DNA of 64,000 nucleotides, from the NCBI GenBank assembly GCA_963677175.2, contig CAXXES010000004.1, positions 558,001-622,000 on the forward strand, read 5' to 3'. A program made the position numbers and the translations under genes. The DNA is from Sunxiuqinia sp963677175 (lineage in GTDB: Bacteria > Bacteroidota > Bacteroidia > Bacteroidales > Prolixibacteraceae). Shown in pieces: positions 51,443 to 60,693 of this stretch. Numbering within the stretch: position 1 is the first letter of the stretch; each line of letters opens with the position of its first letter. The notes beneath the pieces were generated by a model. That model did no database searches, had not been told where the DNA came from, and saw only the letters and a program-made list of their open reading frames with translations.

Positions 51443-52777
51443 ATGAGAGCAGATATTAATGAATTTATGATGGCTTTAAAAGCCAAAACACCGGGTGAAA
51501 ACGAGTTTCATCAGGCTGTTCAGGAGGTGGTTGAATCCATCTGGGATGTATACATTAAAAATCCACGGTATAAAAAAGCAAAGATTTTGGAACGTATGGT
51601 TGAGCCTGAACGCGTGATCATGTTTCGTGTGCCCTGGATCGATGATCAGGGTGAAGTTCAAATTAACCGGGGTTACCGGGTGGAATTTAACTCAGCCCTC
51701 GGACCGTATAAAGGTGGTTTACGGTTTCACTCTACCGTAACGCTATCCATCCTGAAGTTCTTGGGATTTGAGCAAACATTTAAAAACAGCCTGACAACGC
51801 TGCCGATGGGCGGAGGAAAAGGAGGATCTGATTTCAGTCCAAAGGGAAAATCTGACAATGAGATCATGCGTTTCTGTCAAAGTTTTATGACTGAACTTCA
51901 GCGCCATATCGGACCAAACACCGATGTTCCTGCCGGAGATATTGGTGTTGGCGGTCGGGAAATTGGTTATTTGTTCGGACAGTATAAACGCATCCGGAAT
52001 GAATTTACCGGCGTTTTAACCGGCAAGGGACTGGCATGGGGTGGAAGCTTGATTCGTCCGGAAGCAACAGGCTATGGTGCGGTGTATTTCGTGCAGCACA
52101 TGCTTGAGTTGCTTGGAAAGAAAATTGCCGGCCATACGTTTGCCGTTTCCGGTTTTGGGAATGTGGCCTGGGGAGCAATCATGAAAATTAATGAGTTGGG
52201 TGGTAAAGTTGTTACGATCTCCGGGCCTGATGGATATATCTATGATCCGGCCGGAATAAGTGCGGATAAAGTTGATTACTTGCTGGAGTTGAGAGCGAGC
52301 AATAACGATATTGTAGAACCCTATGCTGATGAATTTGATGCCGAGTTCTACCCGGGAAGAAAGCCTTGGGAACAGAAAGTCGATATTGCACTGCCTTGTG
52401 CCACCGAAAATGAGCTTGATGTGGTAGATGCCAGCGTGCTGGTTTTGAATGGCTGTTTTTTGTTGGCCGAAGTTTCTAACATGGGCTGCACTGCCGAAGC
52501 GGCGGAATTCTTGATGGAGAAAATCAGCTATGCTCCCGGCAAGGCTGTTAATGCTGGAGGAGTAGCTGTTTCAGGCCTGGAGATGACACAGAACAGCCAG
52601 CGTTTAAACTGGACCCGTGAGGAGGTTGATGCTCGCTTGCACCTGATTATGCGCGAAATTCACGACACCTGTGTGCGTTTTGGGCGTGAAGGTGATCGGA
52701 TCAATTATATAAAGGGCGCCAATGTTGGTGGTTTCGTGAAAGTTGCCGACGCTATGCTGGCTCAAGGTATTGTTTAG
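51443..52777 (+). CDS. gdhA: Glutamate dehydrogenase (hexameric, GdhA type)
   Basis: 444 residues. Reductively aminates 2-oxoglutarate, probably with NADPH. GPYKGGLRFHSTV (substrate Lys), LTTLPMGGGKGGSDFSPKGKS (quoted in part; catalytic Lys), PAGDIGVGGREIGYLFGQYK and the Rossmann FAVSGFGNVAWGA are standard. Residues downstream of the glycine loop (SGPDGYIYDP) resemble NADP-type enzymes. Monocistronic. Confidence 0.95.
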   Translation: MRADINEFMMALKAKTPGENEFHQAVQEVVESIWDVYIKNPRYKKAKILERMVEPERVIMFRVPWIDDQGEVQINRGYRVEFNSALGPYKGGLRFHSTVTLSILKFLGFEQTFKNSLTTLPMGGGKGGSDFSPKGKSDNEIMRFCQSFMTELQRHIGPNTDVPAGDIGVGGREIGYLFGQYKRIRNEFTGVLTGKGLAWGGSLIRPEATGYGAVYFVQHMLELLGKKIAGHTFAVSGFGNVAWGAIMKINELGGKVVTISGPDGYIYDPAGISADKVDYLLELRASNNDIVEPYADEFDAEFYPGRKPWEQKVDIALPCATENELDVVDASVLVLNGCFLLAEVSNMGCTAEAAEFLMEKISYAPGKAVNAGGVAVSGLEMTQNSQRLNWTREEVDARLHLIMREIHDTCVRFGREGDRINYIKGANVGGFVKVADAMLAQGIV

Positions 52778-52900
52778 TAGTTGTTTGTCATTTATTTTAA
52801 AATCAACGTTTAGCTGGCCATAGGTTGAATTATCAATTAGATAATATTCGGTTTAAGGTTAGCTAAACGAAATTGGTTTCCTTTGAGCCAAATTTTTGAA

Positions 52901-53665
52901 ATGTTGATCGATACACACGCGCATATTTATTCGGAAGAGTTTAATGATGACATTGACGAGGTGATTACCCGGGCCTACGATAGTGATGTCCGGAAAGTAA
53001 TTTTACCTAATATTGATAGCTCGTCTGTCAAGAAGATGTTGGATTTGTCCGACCAATATCCACAGATCTGTTACCCTTTAATGGGGCTGCACCCTACATC
53101 GGTGGGCGAGGATTACCAGGAGGAGCTGGAGTTGGTTGAGTTTTGGCTTAAAAAGAGGAAGTTTTATGGAATTGGAGAAATCGGAATTGATTTGTACTGG
53201 GAACGAACTTTTCTGGAACAGCAAATCATTGCCTTCCAGCATCAACTTCAATTGGCAAAGAAATACCAATTACCCGTCGTTCTTCATGTTCGCGAATCAT
53301 TTAATGAGGTTATGGCAGTTCTTGAAGAAGAGATCGAAATTGGCTTGACAGGAGTATTTCATAGTTTTACAGGTTCGGTTGAACAGGCCGCTCGAATTAC
53401 TGACTTAGGTTTTAAAATAGGAATTGGTGGAATTGTCACCTTTAAAAACAGCGGACTTGATGAAGTGGTTCGTCAGATTGATCCTAAACACCTGATCTTG
53501 GAGACGGACGCACCCTATTTGACACCAACCCCGTTTCGGGGGAAGCGAAATGAAAGCTCCTTCCTGATCCATATTGCCCGAAAAATTGCTGCGCTGCATG
53601 ATCTTTCCGTACATGAGGTTGCCAAAATTACTTCTGCAAATGCTGTGAATTTATTCGGGATTTAG
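52901..53665 (+). CDS. tatD: TatD-family metal-dependent hydrolase (DNase)
   Basis: Start at the ATG at 52901 (MLIDTHAHIYSEEF) rather than an upstream TTG. 254 residues. Metal ligands: DTHAHIY at the N-terminus, GIGEIGIDLYW (Glu), VVLHVRES (His), GVFHSFTGS (His) and LILETDAPYLTP (Asp). Family members are 3'-5' exonucleases/deoxyribonucleases acting in DNA repair or turnover. It precedes ansA by 38 bp. Confidence 0.92.
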   Translation: MLIDTHAHIYSEEFNDDIDEVITRAYDSDVRKVILPNIDSSSVKKMLDLSDQYPQICYPLMGLHPTSVGEDYQEELELVEFWLKKRKFYGIGEIGIDLYWERTFLEQQIIAFQHQLQLAKKYQLPVVLHVRESFNEVMAVLEEEIEIGLTGVFHSFTGSVEQAARITDLGFKIGIGGIVTFKNSGLDEVVRQIDPKHLILETDAPYLTPTPFRGKRNESSFLIHIARKIAALHDLSVHEVAKITSANAVNLFGI

Positions 53666-53703
53666 TGAGATGTTTGCTTAACTTTGAGCTTAAATGCTAG
53701 CTA

Positions 53704-54732
53704 GTGAATAGTCAATCAATACTTATAATATATACTGGTGGAACCATTGGTATGGTTCAAAAAAATGGGCGGGGAGCTCTGGCTCCGGTCCGATTCGATC
53801 AAATTGCAGATGAAGTACCTGAATTAAGACGTCTGGGGTGCCATCTGGAATCCATCACCTTTAATCCACCGCTGGACTCGTCGGACATGTCACCCAAAAC
53901 TTGGGGGCGATTAGCCAAAATGATTCTACAGAACTATCGGAAATTTACCGGCTTTGTTATTTTGCATGGAACCGATACCATGGCTTATACCGCGTCAGCC
54001 CTAAGCTATATGCTGGAGAATTTGGATAAACCAGTGGTGATGACGGGTTCACAACTACCCATTGGGGTTTTGCGGACTGATGGCAAGGAAAATCTGATTA
54101 CAGCTATTGAAATTGCCGCGGCTCACGAAAATGGAACAGCTATGGTTCCGGAAGTCTGTATCTATTTTGACAATAAATTATATCGGGGAAATCGGGTTGT
54201 CAAGCGGCATGCCGATCATTTTAGTGCCTTCGATTCTGTTAATTATCCCATTTTGGCTAAAGCAGGAGTCGATATTAAATTTTTTCACGAGAATATTTAT
54301 CACCCGCTAAATAAGGGAATATTAAAAGTAAGTTCTACCTTTGATGATCGGGTTGTCATTCTGAAAATTTTTCCGGGAATGAACCGGGAGATATTTGAAC
54401 AAATTATCAATATCACTGGTATAAAGGGAGTAGTTCTGGAGACCTTTGGGTCGGGGAATGTTCCTACACTGGGCTGGTTGATTCGGGTAGTGAAGAAAGC
54501 GATCAGGCGTGGGGTGATTTGTGTTAACGTAACACAATGTCAGGGTGGAACCGTGAAAATGGGGCAGTATCAAACCAGTCGTGAATTAAAAATGATAGGT
54601 GTTGTAAGTGGTAAAGACATGACCACGGAAGCCGCTGTAACCAAGCTCATGTTCCTGCTTGGGCAAGCTTTGAGCCATGAAGATATCAAGTTGCATTTAT
54701 GTAAAAATTTGAGTGGGGAAATAAGTGAGTAG
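53704..54732 (+). CDS. ansA: Type I L-asparaginase
   Basis: 342 residues from a GTG start. IIYTGGTIGMVQ carries the first catalytic Thr; LHGTDTMAYTASALSYMLE carries the second Thr-Asp pair; KPVVMTGSQLPIG completes the active-site wall. No signal peptide, so the cytoplasmic, low-affinity type. ETFGSGNVPTLGWL is in the C-terminal domain. Confidence 0.93.
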   Translation: MNSQSILIIYTGGTIGMVQKNGRGALAPVRFDQIADEVPELRRLGCHLESITFNPPLDSSDMSPKTWGRLAKMILQNYRKFTGFVILHGTDTMAYTASALSYMLENLDKPVVMTGSQLPIGVLRTDGKENLITAIEIAAAHENGTAMVPEVCIYFDNKLYRGNRVVKRHADHFSAFDSVNYPILAKAGVDIKFFHENIYHPLNKGILKVSSTFDDRVVILKIFPGMNREIFEQIINITGIKGVVLETFGSGNVPTLGWLIRVVKKAIRRGVICVNVTQCQGGTVKMGQYQTSRELKMIGVVSGKDMTTEAAVTKLMFLLGQALSHEDIKLHLCKNLSGEISE

Positions 54733-54797
54733 CGTATTTCTTTTTCACAATTTTTTTGTATTTTGCACCCCTGAAAAAATTGGTGCCAGGAAATATT

Positions 54798-54885
54798 GGA
54801 GAGGTGCAGGAGTGGCTGAACTGGCACGCCTGGAAAGCGTGTGTACCCCTAAAGGGTACCGAGGGTTCGAATCCCTCTCTCTCCG
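54798..54885 (+). tRNA. tRNA-Ser(GGA)
   Basis: 88 nt. The acceptor stem GGAGAGG pairs with TCTCTCC before discriminator G (54885). The anticodon loop reads CTGGAAA with anticodon GGA. A long variable arm (GTGTACCCCTAAAGGGTACC region) and T-arm GAGGG-TTCGAAT-CCCTC are clear. CCA is not encoded. TTGTATTTTGC just upstream is a one-base-short variant of the -7 element. Confidence 0.95.
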
Positions 54886-55040
54886 CTGACAGGTTTAAGT
54901 TCTTTCTAATAAATGGAGATTTGTCACCTTCTATGGTAATCAGTGATTTAGGCGTAAGGTCTTTTTTTACAGTCAAATAAAAAACAAATAGTATTATAAA
55001 ATTAAAATTCAGAAGATTTACTAATTAAAATTTAAAACCA

Positions 55041-55853
55041 ATGATGAGAAAACTATTTGCGTTTATAGCAGTTTTTGGGATGCTTTATATTGGAGCATCG
55101 AATAATGCCGTTGCTCAGGACGATACAGCCGAAGAAGCAACAATCGAAGCAGCCGCTCCTGCCGTTGATTTAGCCGCTGATGCGGAAGAAGAAGCTGCAG
55201 CTGCAGCCGAAGAAGGCAAATCGCTTCACAGTCAGTTAAAGCAAAAATTTATTGAAGGTGGTCCAACTTTTATGTCTTTTGTTTTGATCTGTTTGATCTT
55301 AGGTCTTGCAATGTCGCTGGAAAGAGTAATCTATCTGAACCTGTCAACAACCAATACAAAAAAACTGTTGGTTAAAGTTGAAGAAGGTTTGGAAAATGGA
55401 GGTATTGAAGCAGCAAAAGAAGTCTGCCGTAACACACGCGGACCGGTTGCCAGTATTTTCTTCCAAGGATTAGACCGTTCTGATGAAGGTTTAGAAGTGG
55501 TCGAGAAAACGGTTGTTTCTTATGGTGGAGTACAAGCTGGTTTGTTAGAAAAAGGCTTGAGCTGGATTTCTTTGTTCATTGCTTTGGCTCCAATGCTTGG
55601 TTTCATGGGAACAGTAATTGGTATGATTGCAGCCTTCGACGCCATTGAAGTTGCTGGTGATATTAGCCCGGCTTTGGTTGCTGGAGGTATTAAAGTGGCT
55701 TTGATTACAACGGTATCTGGTCTTGTGGTTGCTATGATTCTTCAAGTATTCTACAATTACTGTCTGTCCAAAATCGATAGTATCATCAATGATATGGAAG
55801 ATGCTTCGATCTCTTTAATCGACATTCTAGTAAAACACAATCTCAAAAAATAG
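55041..55853 (+). CDS. exbB: MotA/TolQ/ExbB proton-channel protein
   Basis: 270 residues. Starts at one of two consecutive ATGs. A signal-like N-terminal segment and an Ala/Glu-rich linker (about 26-60) precede the ExbB core: TM at FMSFVLICLILGLAMSLERV, then LGFMGTVIGMIAAFDAIEVAG and VALITTVSGLVVAMILQVFY, which line the proton path. The extra N-terminal segment is typical for Bacteroidota. Powers TonB with the two ExbD proteins downstream. Confidence 0.92.
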   Translation: MMRKLFAFIAVFGMLYIGASNNAVAQDDTAEEATIEAAAPAVDLAADAEEEAAAAAEEGKSLHSQLKQKFIEGGPTFMSFVLICLILGLAMSLERVIYLNLSTTNTKKLLVKVEEGLENGGIEAAKEVCRNTRGPVASIFFQGLDRSDEGLEVVEKTVVSYGGVQAGLLEKGLSWISLFIALAPMLGFMGTVIGMIAAFDAIEVAGDISPALVAGGIKVALITTVSGLVVAMILQVFYNYCLSKIDSIINDMEDASISLIDILVKHNLKK

Positions 55854-55861
55854 TTTAACTT

Positions 55862-56317
55862 ATGAAGTTAGATAAAATATTATCCATCGTTTTATGGGTG
55901 CTTCTAGCAGTTTCAGCCGTTCTGATTGTGTCTATGATGACAAATATCAGTGAGAACGAAGCTGATCCGACTATGGGTGCCTGGATTAACACAAACCTGG
56001 TCTGGTCTTACATTCTGTTGGGTATTGGAGCATTTATTGCCGTAATTTTCGCCTTGGCTAATACCTTCACAGATAAGACAGCTGCTAAAAAGGGTGCTGT
56101 TGCCCTTGTTTTTACTGCTGTCGTTGTGATTATTTCTTATGTGCTTGCATCTGATGCAATTCCACAATTTTATGGTGTCGAAAAATTTGTTGCTGACGGA
56201 ACATTGACTCCTTCAATATCAAAAATGGTGGGGACGGGTTTGTATACAACATACGTACTGTTTATTTTGGTGATGCTGGCTGTTGCAGGTTCATCACTGA
56301 ATAAAGTTTTTAAATGA
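55862..56317 (+). CDS. Four-helix membrane protein within the exbB-exbD operon
   Basis: 151 residues with four hydrophobic segments: ILSIVLWVLLAVSAVLIVSM, VWSYILLGIGAFIAVIFALA, GAVALVFTAVVVIISYVLA and TYVLFILVMLAVAGSSL. No family name recognised. It lies 8 bp after exbB and 39 bp before exbD, so it is very likely part of, or an assembly partner for, the energy-transducing complex. I recall similar placement in other Bacteroidota. Confidence 0.78.
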   Translation: MKLDKILSIVLWVLLAVSAVLIVSMMTNISENEADPTMGAWINTNLVWSYILLGIGAFIAVIFALANTFTDKTAAKKGAVALVFTAVVVIISYVLASDAIPQFYGVEKFVADGTLTPSISKMVGTGLYTTYVLFILVMLAVAGSSLNKVFK

Positions 56318-56356
56318 TACATAATTGTAGGTATTAATACAGGAAAATAAAATAAT

Positions 56357-56935
56357 ATGGCAAGAAGAGTACCAGAAATACCGGGGTCATCATTAGCAGA
56401 TATTGCTTTTATGCTGCTCATCTTTTTCCTGGTAACCACCACGATGGATGTTGACAGCGGTTTAGAACGTCGTCTTCCTCCTATGCCACCACCGGATCAA
56501 GAGGATGATGATACACCTCCAATTAAAGAACGTAACGTGTTTGTGGTTCTGGTGAATGCAAACAATCAGTTGTTGGTTGAAGGAGAACCAAGCCGTGTTG
56601 AAGATCTTCGTGATAAAGCAAAAGAATTTATGGCAAACCCTTATAATGAGGAAAATCTACCTGAAAAAGAAATCAAGAATATTGACTTTTTTGGAGAGGT
56701 GGAAGTCACCAAGGGTGTCATCTCTTTGCGAAATGATGTAGGGACCCAGTATGGAACGTACATCGCTGTACAAAACGAGTTGGTTGGTGCCATCAACGAT
56801 TTGAGAGATGAACTTGCGAAACAGAAGTTTGGCAAGTCGTATGAAAAGTTAGACCGGGATCAGCAAGGGGCTGTTAGAGATGTTTACCCCTCCAGAATCT
56901 CGGAAGCTGAACCTAAAAAAGTGGGAGGAAATTAG
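56357..56935 (+). CDS. exbD: ExbD/TolR-family protein 1
   Basis: 192 residues. A single N-terminal membrane helix LADIAFMLLIFFLVTTTMD carries the conserved Asp essential for proton transfer, preceded by RRVPEIPGSS. A periplasmic domain follows with insertion PPMPPPDQEDDDTPP and a longer-than-usual C-terminal region (about 100-190). First of two exbD genes in tandem. Confidence 0.9.
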   Translation: MARRVPEIPGSSLADIAFMLLIFFLVTTTMDVDSGLERRLPPMPPPDQEDDDTPPIKERNVFVVLVNANNQLLVEGEPSRVEDLRDKAKEFMANPYNEENLPEKEIKNIDFFGEVEVTKGVISLRNDVGTQYGTYIAVQNELVGAINDLRDELAKQKFGKSYEKLDRDQQGAVRDVYPSRISEAEPKKVGGN

Positions 56936-56936
56936 T

Positions 56937-57407
56937 ATGTCAAAGTTTAGAAAAAGCGGCAGCAAAGAAATGCCACCAATTTCTACTGCTTCATTGCCCG
57001 ATATTGTATTCATGTTGCTCTTCTTCTTCATGGTTAGTACTACCATGCGCGAAGTTAACTTAATGGTTAAAGTAGGCCTTCCTGCAGCAACTGAATTATC
57101 GAAATTGGAGAAGAAGTCTTTGGTTAGCTATATTTATGTAGGAACCCCACATAACCAATACCAGCGTTTATTTGGTTCTGAGCCGCGCATCCAGCTGAAT
57201 GATCAATTTGCAAGAGTAACCGATATACAGGATTACATTACAAGTGAGCGTGAAGCGCGTGATGAAGCGGAGGTGCCTTTTATGATTACATCGTTGAAAG
57301 TGGATGAATTTACCAAGATGGGTATCGTAACTGATATCAAGCAGGAACTGCGCAAAGCTTCGGCCTTGCACATTAACTATTCTTCGCGTAGAAAAGATGA
57401 CTTATAG
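56937..57407 (+). CDS. exbD: ExbD/TolR-family protein 2
   Basis: Start at 56937 (MSKFRKSGSKEMPPIST), after a GGGAGG purine-rich site, rather than the earlier in-frame ATG inside the previous gene. 156 residues, one membrane helix LPDIVFMLLFFFMVSTTM with the conserved Asp, then a periplasmic domain ending LHINYSSRRKDDL. Tandem, non-identical ExbD genes suggest a heteromeric complex. Confidence 0.9.
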   Translation: MSKFRKSGSKEMPPISTASLPDIVFMLLFFFMVSTTMREVNLMVKVGLPAATELSKLEKKSLVSYIYVGTPHNQYQRLFGSEPRIQLNDQFARVTDIQDYITSEREARDEAEVPFMITSLKVDEFTKMGIVTDIKQELRKASALHINYSSRRKDDL

Positions 57408-57426
57408 TTTTTTTAATCATCAATAT

Positions 57427-57459
57427 AAAAAAAGGAGGGCCTAGGCTCTCCTTTTTTTG
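57427..57459 (+). terminator. Terminator after the exb operon
   Basis: GGAGGGCC (57434-57441) pairs with GGCTCTCC (57444-57451), flanked by A7 and T7. Confidence 0.8.
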
Positions 57460-57483
57460 TAGTTTTAAGGAAACGACAGAATT

Positions 57484-57822
57484 ATGGCAACACTAAAATT
57501 TGATGAAACTCCTTACGAAGTTGTAAGGGACGGTTTACAACGGAAAATTATTCATACCGATCATTTAATGACAGTATTGATTGATTTTACGGATGGGCCA
57601 TGGGATGAACCCGAACCAAAACATCATCACCCGCACGAACAAACATCTTATATTGCTGATGGTGAAATAATTTTCTTTTGTGGTGGAGAAGAACCACAAA
57701 GGCTTAAGGCAGGCGACATGTTTGCCGTTTCGCCGAATGTGCCTCACACCATTCAATTGTTATCAAAAACAGCCCGGCTGGTGGATAGTTTTAATCCATT
57801 GCGGGACGATTTTCTGAAATAA
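57484..57822 (+). CDS. Small cupin-domain protein
   Basis: 112 residues, a single cupin. Motif 1 KHHHPHEQTSYIADGEIIFF (His x3, Glu) and motif 2 FAVSPNVPHTIQLL (His) give a likely metal site. Probable role as a small-molecule isomerase, dioxygenase or sugar-binding protein cannot be told apart. Monocistronic between two terminators. Confidence 0.82.
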   Translation: MATLKFDETPYEVVRDGLQRKIIHTDHLMTVLIDFTDGPWDEPEPKHHHPHEQTSYIADGEIIFFCGGEEPQRLKAGDMFAVSPNVPHTIQLLSKTARLVDSFNPLRDDFLK

Positions 57823-57850
57823 AAAAGAGGCTGAATAAGCCTCTTTTTTG
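57821..57850. terminator. Bidirectional terminator between the cupin gene and aspS
   Basis: AAAAAAGAGGCT (57821-57832) pairs with AGCCTCTTTTTT (57838-57849), with U-tracts on both strands. It serves two convergent genes. Confidence 0.85.
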
Positions 57851-57896
57851 CATATTATTTTAACGAATAGCAACCGATTATTTCAAATTCGCTTTG

Positions 57897-59651
57897 TCAC
57901 TTCTCCTTATGAACCACTTTCAGGTTCAGTTCATCCAACTGTTGTTGTGCAATCACCGATGGTGAATCGATCATCACATCGCGTCCTGCATTGTTTTTAG
58001 GGAATGCGATAACGTCACGAATGGAGTCGAGTCCGGCAAAAAGAGATACCAAGCGATCAAATCCGAATGCAATACCTGCATGTGGAGGTGCTCCATATTT
58101 AAAGGCGTTCATTAAGAACCCAAATTGTGCTTCAGCTTCTTCCTTTGTAAAACCTAGCAGGCTGAACATTTTAGCTTGCAATCCCGAGTCGTAAATACGG
58201 ACAGAGCCTCCGCCAATTTCAACACCATTAATTACTAAATCATAGGCATTGGCCCTAACTTTTCCAGGGGTCGTATCCAGCAAGGCAATATCTTCGGGTT
58301 TTGGCGCGGTAAACGGGTGATGCATGGCATAATGCCGTTGCGTTTCTTCATCCCATTCCAGTAATGGAAAGTCAACAACCCACAGTGGTTTGAAAGTGTT
58401 TTTATCCATCAGACCTAACTGCTTTCCCATTTCCAGGCGAAGAGCACCCAGCGCGTCCAGCATGGGCGATTGGTCGCCCGAAAGGAGCAGAATCAAGTCG
58501 CCAGACTTTGCTTCGCAAGCCGATGCCCACTTTTGCAGATCGTCTTCGCTGTAAAACTTATCAACCGATGATTTAAACGTACCGTCGGCATTACATTTTA
58601 GGTAGACCATGCCTTTTGCACCAATTTGAGGGCGTTTTACCCAGTTGGTCAATGCATCCAGTTGTTTGCGAGTGTAGTCGGCACATCCTTCGGCACAAAT
58701 GGCACCTATAAATTCAGCATCATCAAATACACTGAAGTTATTTCCTTTGACCACATCAGTAAGGTCGTTGATTAACATGTCGAAACGAATATCGGGCTTG
58801 TCTGATCCATAGTTGGTTATCGCTTCGGAGTAAGCCATACGCGGAAAGTTTTCTACTTCCACGTTTTTTATCACTTTAAACAGGTATCTTGTCAACCCTT
58901 CAAAAGTATTCAAAATATCTTCCTGCTCAACAAAAGCCATTTCGCAGTCGATCTGTGTAAACTCTGGCTGACGGTCGGCACGAAGATCTTCGTCTCGGAA
59001 ACATTTTACGATTTGATAATAGCGATCAAATCCGGCTACCATCAACAGTTGTTTAAATTGCTGTGGTGATTGTGGCAGTGCATAAAATTCACCTTCATTC
59101 ATCCGGCTTGGCACGACAAAATCGCGGGCACCTTCTGGCGTCGATTTAATCAAAACCGGAGTTTCAGTTTCAATAAACTCCTGATCATTCAGGTACGAGC
59201 GTACAGCATGAGCCATTTTTGAACGTAAAATCAGGTTCTCGCGAACAGGTTTTCTTCGAAGGTCCAGGTAGCGGTATTTCATTCGAATGTCATCGCCACC
59301 ATCACTTTCATCTTCGATTGTGAAAGGAGGAACAGCCGATGAACTTAGTATTTTCAGATCCGTCACATCAATTTCGATATCGCCTGTAGCAAGGTGGTCG
59401 TTTTTGCTACTGCGTTCACGAACCAGGCCTGTGGCTTGAATCACGAATTCCCGTCCAAGTTTTTTCAGTTTGTCGTTCAATTCGGCTGAAGCTTTTTCAT
59501 CAAAAACCAATTGAGTAATTCCGTAGCGGTCGCGAAGATCGACAAAAGTCATTCCTCCCAGCTCGCGTTTGCGTTGTACCCAACCGGCAAGTGTTACTTC
59601 AGTGTCTTGATTTTCCAAGCGTAATTCGCCACAAGTATGTGTTCTGTACAT
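57897..59651 (-). CDS. aspS: Aspartyl-tRNA synthetase
   Basis: Start at the ATG at 59651 (MYRTHTCGELRLEN); the earlier TTG at 59678 overlaps a perfect TATTTTTG -7 element (59683-59676). 584 residues. OB-fold anticodon-binding domain (LAGWVQRKRELGGMTFVDLRD), class II motif 2 (FRDEDLRADRQPEFTQID), a GAD insertion (about 290-410) and motif 3 (GIAFGFDRLVSL). Bacterial type by the insertion. Whether it is discriminating cannot be told here. Confidence 0.96.
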   Translation of the reverse strand: MYRTHTCGELRLENQDTEVTLAGWVQRKRELGGMTFVDLRDRYGITQLVFDEKASAELNDKLKKLGREFVIQATGLVRERSSKNDHLATGDIEIDVTDLKILSSSAVPPFTIEDESDGGDDIRMKYRYLDLRRKPVRENLILRSKMAHAVRSYLNDQEFIETETPVLIKSTPEGARDFVVPSRMNEGEFYALPQSPQQFKQLLMVAGFDRYYQIVKCFRDEDLRADRQPEFTQIDCEMAFVEQEDILNTFEGLTRYLFKVIKNVEVENFPRMAYSEAITNYGSDKPDIRFDMLINDLTDVVKGNNFSVFDDAEFIGAICAEGCADYTRKQLDALTNWVKRPQIGAKGMVYLKCNADGTFKSSVDKFYSEDDLQKWASACEAKSGDLILLLSGDQSPMLDALGALRLEMGKQLGLMDKNTFKPLWVVDFPLLEWDEETQRHYAMHHPFTAPKPEDIALLDTTPGKVRANAYDLVINGVEIGGGSVRIYDSGLQAKMFSLLGFTKEEAEAQFGFLMNAFKYGAPPHAGIAFGFDRLVSLFAGLDSIRDVIAFPKNNAGRDVMIDSPSVIAQQQLDELNLKVVHKEK

Positions 59652-59675
59652 AAAAGGTTCGTTTTTGTTTGACTG

Positions 59676-59683
59676 CAAAAATA
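59676..59683 (-). promoter_or_regulatory. aspS promoter -7 element
   Basis: Minus strand 59683-59676 reads TATTTTTG, matching TAnnTTTG, 25 bp before the chosen ATG. It overlaps the TTG that would extend the frame, which argues against that start. Confidence 0.5.
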
Positions 59684-59741
59684 AGTAGATTTTAGCAATT
59701 TAAATTGTAGGTTTGTGATTAATTCTGAATCGATTTGAGCG

Positions 59742-60182
59742 ATGAACCCTTTTGATGATGCCTATTTCATGAAGAAAGCTTTTCAGGAGGCCCAACAGGC
59801 CTATGAAAAGGGAGAAGTACCTGTTGGTGCAGTGGTGGTGGCCCAAAACCGGATTATTGCCCGAGCCCATAATTTAACTGAAACACTGACCGATGTAACG
59901 GCCCATGCCGAAATGCAGGCAGTTACGGCGGCCGCAAACCTATTGGGTAGTAAATACCTGAATGAATGCACCCTTTATGTCACGCTAGAGCCCTGCGTGA
60001 TGTGCGCCGGAGCCTTGGGATGGTCGCAACTGGGCAAGTTGGTGTATGGTGCCAGTGACGAAAAACGTGGCTTCTCGAAATTTGCTCCAAAAGCTCTTCA
60101 CCCCAAAACCGAAGTGGTTGCCGGTATTATGGCTGATGATTGTGCCGATTTGATGACGGCTTTCTTTCATGAAAGACGGTAG
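59742..60182 (+). CDS. tadA: tRNA-adenosine deaminase-like nucleoside deaminase
   Basis: 146 residues, cytidine-deaminase fold. Zinc site HAEMQAV (His, catalytic Glu) and PCVMCAGAL (two Cys), as in TadA, which makes inosine at position 34 of tRNA-Arg(ACG). MKKAFQEAQQAYEKGEVPVG is the standard N-terminal helix. Divergent from aspS. Confidence 0.9.
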   Translation: MNPFDDAYFMKKAFQEAQQAYEKGEVPVGAVVVAQNRIIARAHNLTETLTDVTAHAEMQAVTAAANLLGSKYLNECTLYVTLEPCVMCAGALGWSQLGKLVYGASDEKRGFSKFAPKALHPKTEVVAGIMADDCADLMTAFFHERR

Positions 60183-60215
60183 TTTTTTTGAATTGATCCG
60201 CCCCTCTCCTCCGTT

Positions 60216-60602
60216 TCACCCCGAATCGTCTTCCCCAACCGCATGCTGTAGCCCTTTCCACCAGTCATCTGCTGATCCGTCAGTTGCCAGGGCAAACTCC
60301 TGACTAAGCGCAACAGGCCTTTCAATTGTCGGGTTTTCCGGCTTTGCTGCTTCGGTCTCCCCGTCAGGGCTCACTTCAATATTAGGGTGGATAAAAGAGT
60401 AGATCAGTCTTTCACAGTGCAAAACAGAAGGCCTTGTTCGAGATCCGTCAATTGTCGGGTTAAAAAATAGGAACAGGAGCCGAAATGAGGGAATGGGCGT
60501 ACCAAGATGATGCCTGTTCCGGAGCGGCCTATTTTTATCAAAAGTGGAATCAAACGAAAAGCTTAGTGCAGGCGGGAAGTTCCGACGACAGGAGGAAATC
60601 AC
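60216..60602 (-). other. Repeat-derived open frame, probably not a gene
   Basis: 128 codons with no recognised domain, low-complexity start and the ending DDWWKGLQHAVGEDDSG. The DNA includes two copies of CAATTGTCGGGTT (around 60328 and 60449) and a large hairpin (60463-60536). It looks like an assemblage of dispersed Bacteroidota repeats rather than a gene. Confidence 0.45.
60463..60536. repeat. Large imperfect hairpin element
   Basis: AAAAATAGG (60463-60471) pairs with CCTATTTTT (60528-60536) and GGAACAGG (60470-60477) with CCTGTTCC (60513-60520). It appears to be a dispersed repeat; the number of copies in the genome is unknown. Confidence 0.55.
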
Positions 60603-60665
60603 CCGCCGAACTTAGCTTTTCGGAAGATGGAGCTTGCGGATAAAAATCAGCCTTGACTTTTTTGT

Positions 60666-60693
60666 TTACTTTTTGTGTTAAGACAAAAAGTAA
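60666..60693. terminator. Hairpin downstream of the helical-protein gene
   Basis: TTACTTTTTGT (60666-60676) pairs perfectly with ACAAAAAGTAA (60683-60693) around a 6-nt loop. The stem is AT-rich, so a strong intrinsic terminator is doubtful. It resembles a dispersed hairpin element of Bacteroidota (recollection). Confidence 0.5.

Noticed and set aside
54798..54980. Integrated element at the tRNA-Ser 3' end
   Set aside because: No integrase, no repeated tRNA 3' segment nearby, and ordinary exb genes follow.
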